Of a stretch of 64,000 nt of DNA, positions 62,425 through 64,000 are shown piece after piece. Source of the stretch: UBA721 sp002705165 (lineage in GTDB: Bacteria; Planctomycetota; Planctomycetia; Pirellulales; Pirellulaceae); assembly GCA_045565995.1 (NCBI GenBank), contig JBJLEF010000008.1:496001-560000 (forward strand), written 5' to 3'. Positions within the stretch are counted from its first letter, which is position 1. The number at the start of each line of letters is the position of its first letter. The translations under genes were made by a program, and so were the position numbers. Below the pieces are notes generated by a model. That model searched no databases. It was not told the origin of the DNA and worked only from the letters and a program-made list of their open reading frames with translations.

Positions 62425-64000
62425 TTAATTATCTGATGTCTTTACGTAGGACCGTAACACCGGTCGATTTTTCATTAGATCATAGCCCAGCGAATCAAGA
62501 AAACTGAACACGACTGGCACATCTTTGCCTCCCACAGAAACACCAAATACCACCCGCTCGCTCGCTACACTGTGTACATTTCCTTTATCAATCTCTAATT
62601 GATCGAAAGGGATCCCCTTGTCCTGATCGTTCGGAAGATCGCTAAGGTAAACCACGGTGCCATCCTTTTTAGTCAAACGCGCCTCCGCCCAGTTGGCGTA
62701 ATCTTTAGCAAGACCATTCACCGCTTCGTCCACAACCAGAGTGAGCAACTTAGCATCGGAGACGTCGACAAGTATTGATTTAGCAGGATCCTTTCCTGAC
62801 ATGGCCGTCACTTCAAACCCATAAAGAGACTGAACCTGTCCCTCATTCTTTTCACCAATACTGGCCTTAACGACGTCACCATGAACGACTTGACCGTCAG
62901 CACAGACTTTAAATCTTACGGCACCTGCTCCCTCAGCAGATGCATCGATACCAATATCAGATCGAAACTCCTTAAACTGCCCGTCCAGCCAATAGGTAAT
63001 TTCGCTCACCGAATGCGTCCCAAGACCTTTCTTGTACTTTTTTTCGCCAATCGCAAGCGGTGTCTGTGTTGTGGATTGATCCAGTTGCAATTCACCATAA
63101 GCTTGATAGACGTGTCGCAGTGCAGGCTGACCTTTGACAGCATGATGAAGATCATGATTGATTGACTGGTTATAAACCAGTTGACGAGGACCAAACCAAA
63201 GACTTTCTCGTGAGGTATCGTCGCCTTCCTGAAGACCTATAAATTCATTCATGGGCTCCGTACGCACAACCATTTCAAACTGTATTCGAACATCTGTTGT
63301 TGTTTTCCAAACACGATCAAGAACACACCAACCCTCTTTCACAACGGCTTTCTGCGGTTGCCCGTCAACGAGGAGTTTGGCCACCCGACTCCAGGCTGGC
63401 ACTCGTATCTTGAATGGAATGGTTAACTCTTTTGCCGATTCAACCGTCATTTCGACAATTCCCTTGGTCAGATAATCACACTCCATCTCAATCGTGACCG
63501 GTTGATTCTGAACAACCAGATTCGTGGTAGACGGATAATAGAAACTTACAAAGATAGATTCCTCATCCGTCGTAGCAATGTACTGAGGAATCTCCGCCAA
63601 CGTACGTGTTCCGTGCATAGCACAACAAAACGGCCAGGGTGAGCCTTCTCTTACGAAATCAATTCCCCTATCGCCACAAAATCCACCCGAACGATCCTGA
63701 TTAAACAAAAGATGGTTTCGAGCTGTCCGTTCGGCCATATCCAGGAATCGCGTCTCTTTGGTGACTCGCCAAAGATCTACATTCAGCCCCCACCAGTCAA
63801 ACACACTGCAACCCTCGTCAAACCAATAGTTGAGACTATAGCCTTCCGGTTGTCCCAGATGTTCGACAATCCCACCACCTGGCCACATTACATGGTTCTC
63901 AAAATACTCATGCTGTTTTAATGCTTTGGCCAGCAACACCCGTCTCACGATTGCTTCCTCTTCCGTTTGCAGGTGAGCACAGATATTGACTATACCGCGG
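62425..64000 (-). CDS. GH127-like beta-L-arabinofuranosidase with NPCBM-type domain (cut by window edge)
   Basis: The frame is open to the last base, so the N-terminal part lies outside. The visible C-terminal part of the (alpha/alpha)6 barrel has FDEGCSVFDWW (Glu-x-Cys) and WPFCCAMHGTRTLAEIP (Cys-Cys), matching the Glu/Cys zinc and cysteine-nucleophile site known for GH127. A beta-sandwich follows, and from about 63070 down to 62690 an NPCBM-like galactose/fucose-binding domain (KYKKGLGTHSVSEITYWLDG, FRSDIGIDASAEGAGAVRFKV, GLAKDYANWAEARL). It would release arabinose or related sugars from sulfated plant or algal polysaccharide; the adjacent sulfatase supports that reading. Confidence 0.87.
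   Translation of the reverse strand, partial: RGIVNICAHLQTEEEAIVRRVLLAKALKQHEYFENHVMWPGGGIVEHLGQPEGYSLNYWFDEGCSVFDWWGLNVDLWRVTKETRFLDMAERTARNHLLFNQDRSGGFCGDRGIDFVREGSPWPFCCAMHGTRTLAEIPQYIATTDEESIFVSFYYPSTTNLVVQNQPVTIEMECDYLTKGIVEMTVESAKELTIPFKIRVPAWSRVAKLLVDGQPQKAVVKEGWCVLDRVWKTTTDVRIQFEMVVRTEPMNEFIGLQEGDDTSRESLWFGPRQLVYNQSINHDLHHAVKGQPALRHVYQAYGELQLDQSTTQTPLAIGEKKYKKGLGTHSVSEITYWLDGQFKEFRSDIGIDASAEGAGAVRFKVCADGQVVHGDVVKASIGEKNEGQVQSLYGFEVTAMSGKDPAKSILVDVSDAKLLTLVVDEAVNGLAKDYANWAEARLTKKDGTVVYLSDLPNDQDKGIPFDQLEIDKGNVHSVASERVVFGVSVGGKDVPVVFSFLDSLGYDLMKNRPVLRSYVKTSDN

Overview
The window looks like a Planctomycetota chromosome segment (moderate GC, close to half by eye). The supporting evidence is the set of planctomycete-type secreted families: three formylglycine sulfatases, a DUF1587/1592/1588/1585 cytochrome-like protein coupled to a DUF1552 protein, a DUF1501 protein, a DUF1573 protein, a multi-EF-hand secreted protein, BNR sialidase-like and Gfo/Idh proteins with Tat-type leaders, and a giant protein mixing TIM barrel, LamG, haem c, propeller and blue-copper parts. 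I cannot name genus or species.

Layout. 1-7.2 kb: edge-truncated von Willebrand A protein, SLC13 permease with RCK_C domains, HtrA-like protease, nine-loop EF-hand protein, RlmM-like methyltransferase. 7.3-11.4 kb: the translation/secretion operon ffh-rpsP-trmD-rplS-yraN on the minus strand, without rimM or rnhB, with a long repetitive acidic tail on ribosomal protein S16. 11.5-21.4 kb: NHLRC2-like thioredoxin/NHL lipoprotein with a clear terminator, DUF1573 protein, amidase plus zinc-ribbon membrane protein, M32 carboxypeptidase, sialidase-like protein coupled to a CPBP membrane protease. 21.5-29.5 kb: ATP-type PEP carboxykinase, biotin ligase, a spermidine-synthase-like protein fused to a membrane domain and TPRs, a beta-helix protein and an LPG-synthase/flippase-like membrane protein. 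29.6-31.4 kb: tRNA-Ala(GGC) with a terminator, then a nucleoside:H+ symporter-like gene broken by a -1 frameshift. 31.4-33.8 kb: an isolated CpaB-like/CpaC-like pair of pilus parts.

33.9-64 kb is mostly secreted catabolic functions: Gfo/Idh oxidoreductase; a tight operon of nucleoside hydrolase, SelA-like PLP enzyme, sulfatase and a small PDZ-derived protein; a second sulfatase; the 1.5-kilo-residue fusion protein; a TAXI-type solute-binding protein coupled to an esterase; a tandem sialate O-acetylesterase with a degenerate second half; an M48 protease with three AIM24 (TIGR00266) paralogues closed by a strong terminator; DUF1552+DUF1592; DUF1501+gamma-glutamyltransferase; a third sulfatase; and an edge-truncated GH127-like enzyme with an NPCBM-like domain. 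Together they suggest scavenging of sulfated, acetylated polysaccharides, peptides and nucleosides.

The items most worth following up are the M48-AIM24-AIM24-AIM24 operon, the haem c/cupredoxin fusion protein, the repetitive S16 tail in an operon lacking rimM, the frameshifted symporter and the inactive-looking second esterase domain. I saw no CRISPR array, insertion sequence, prophage or recognisable defence island.
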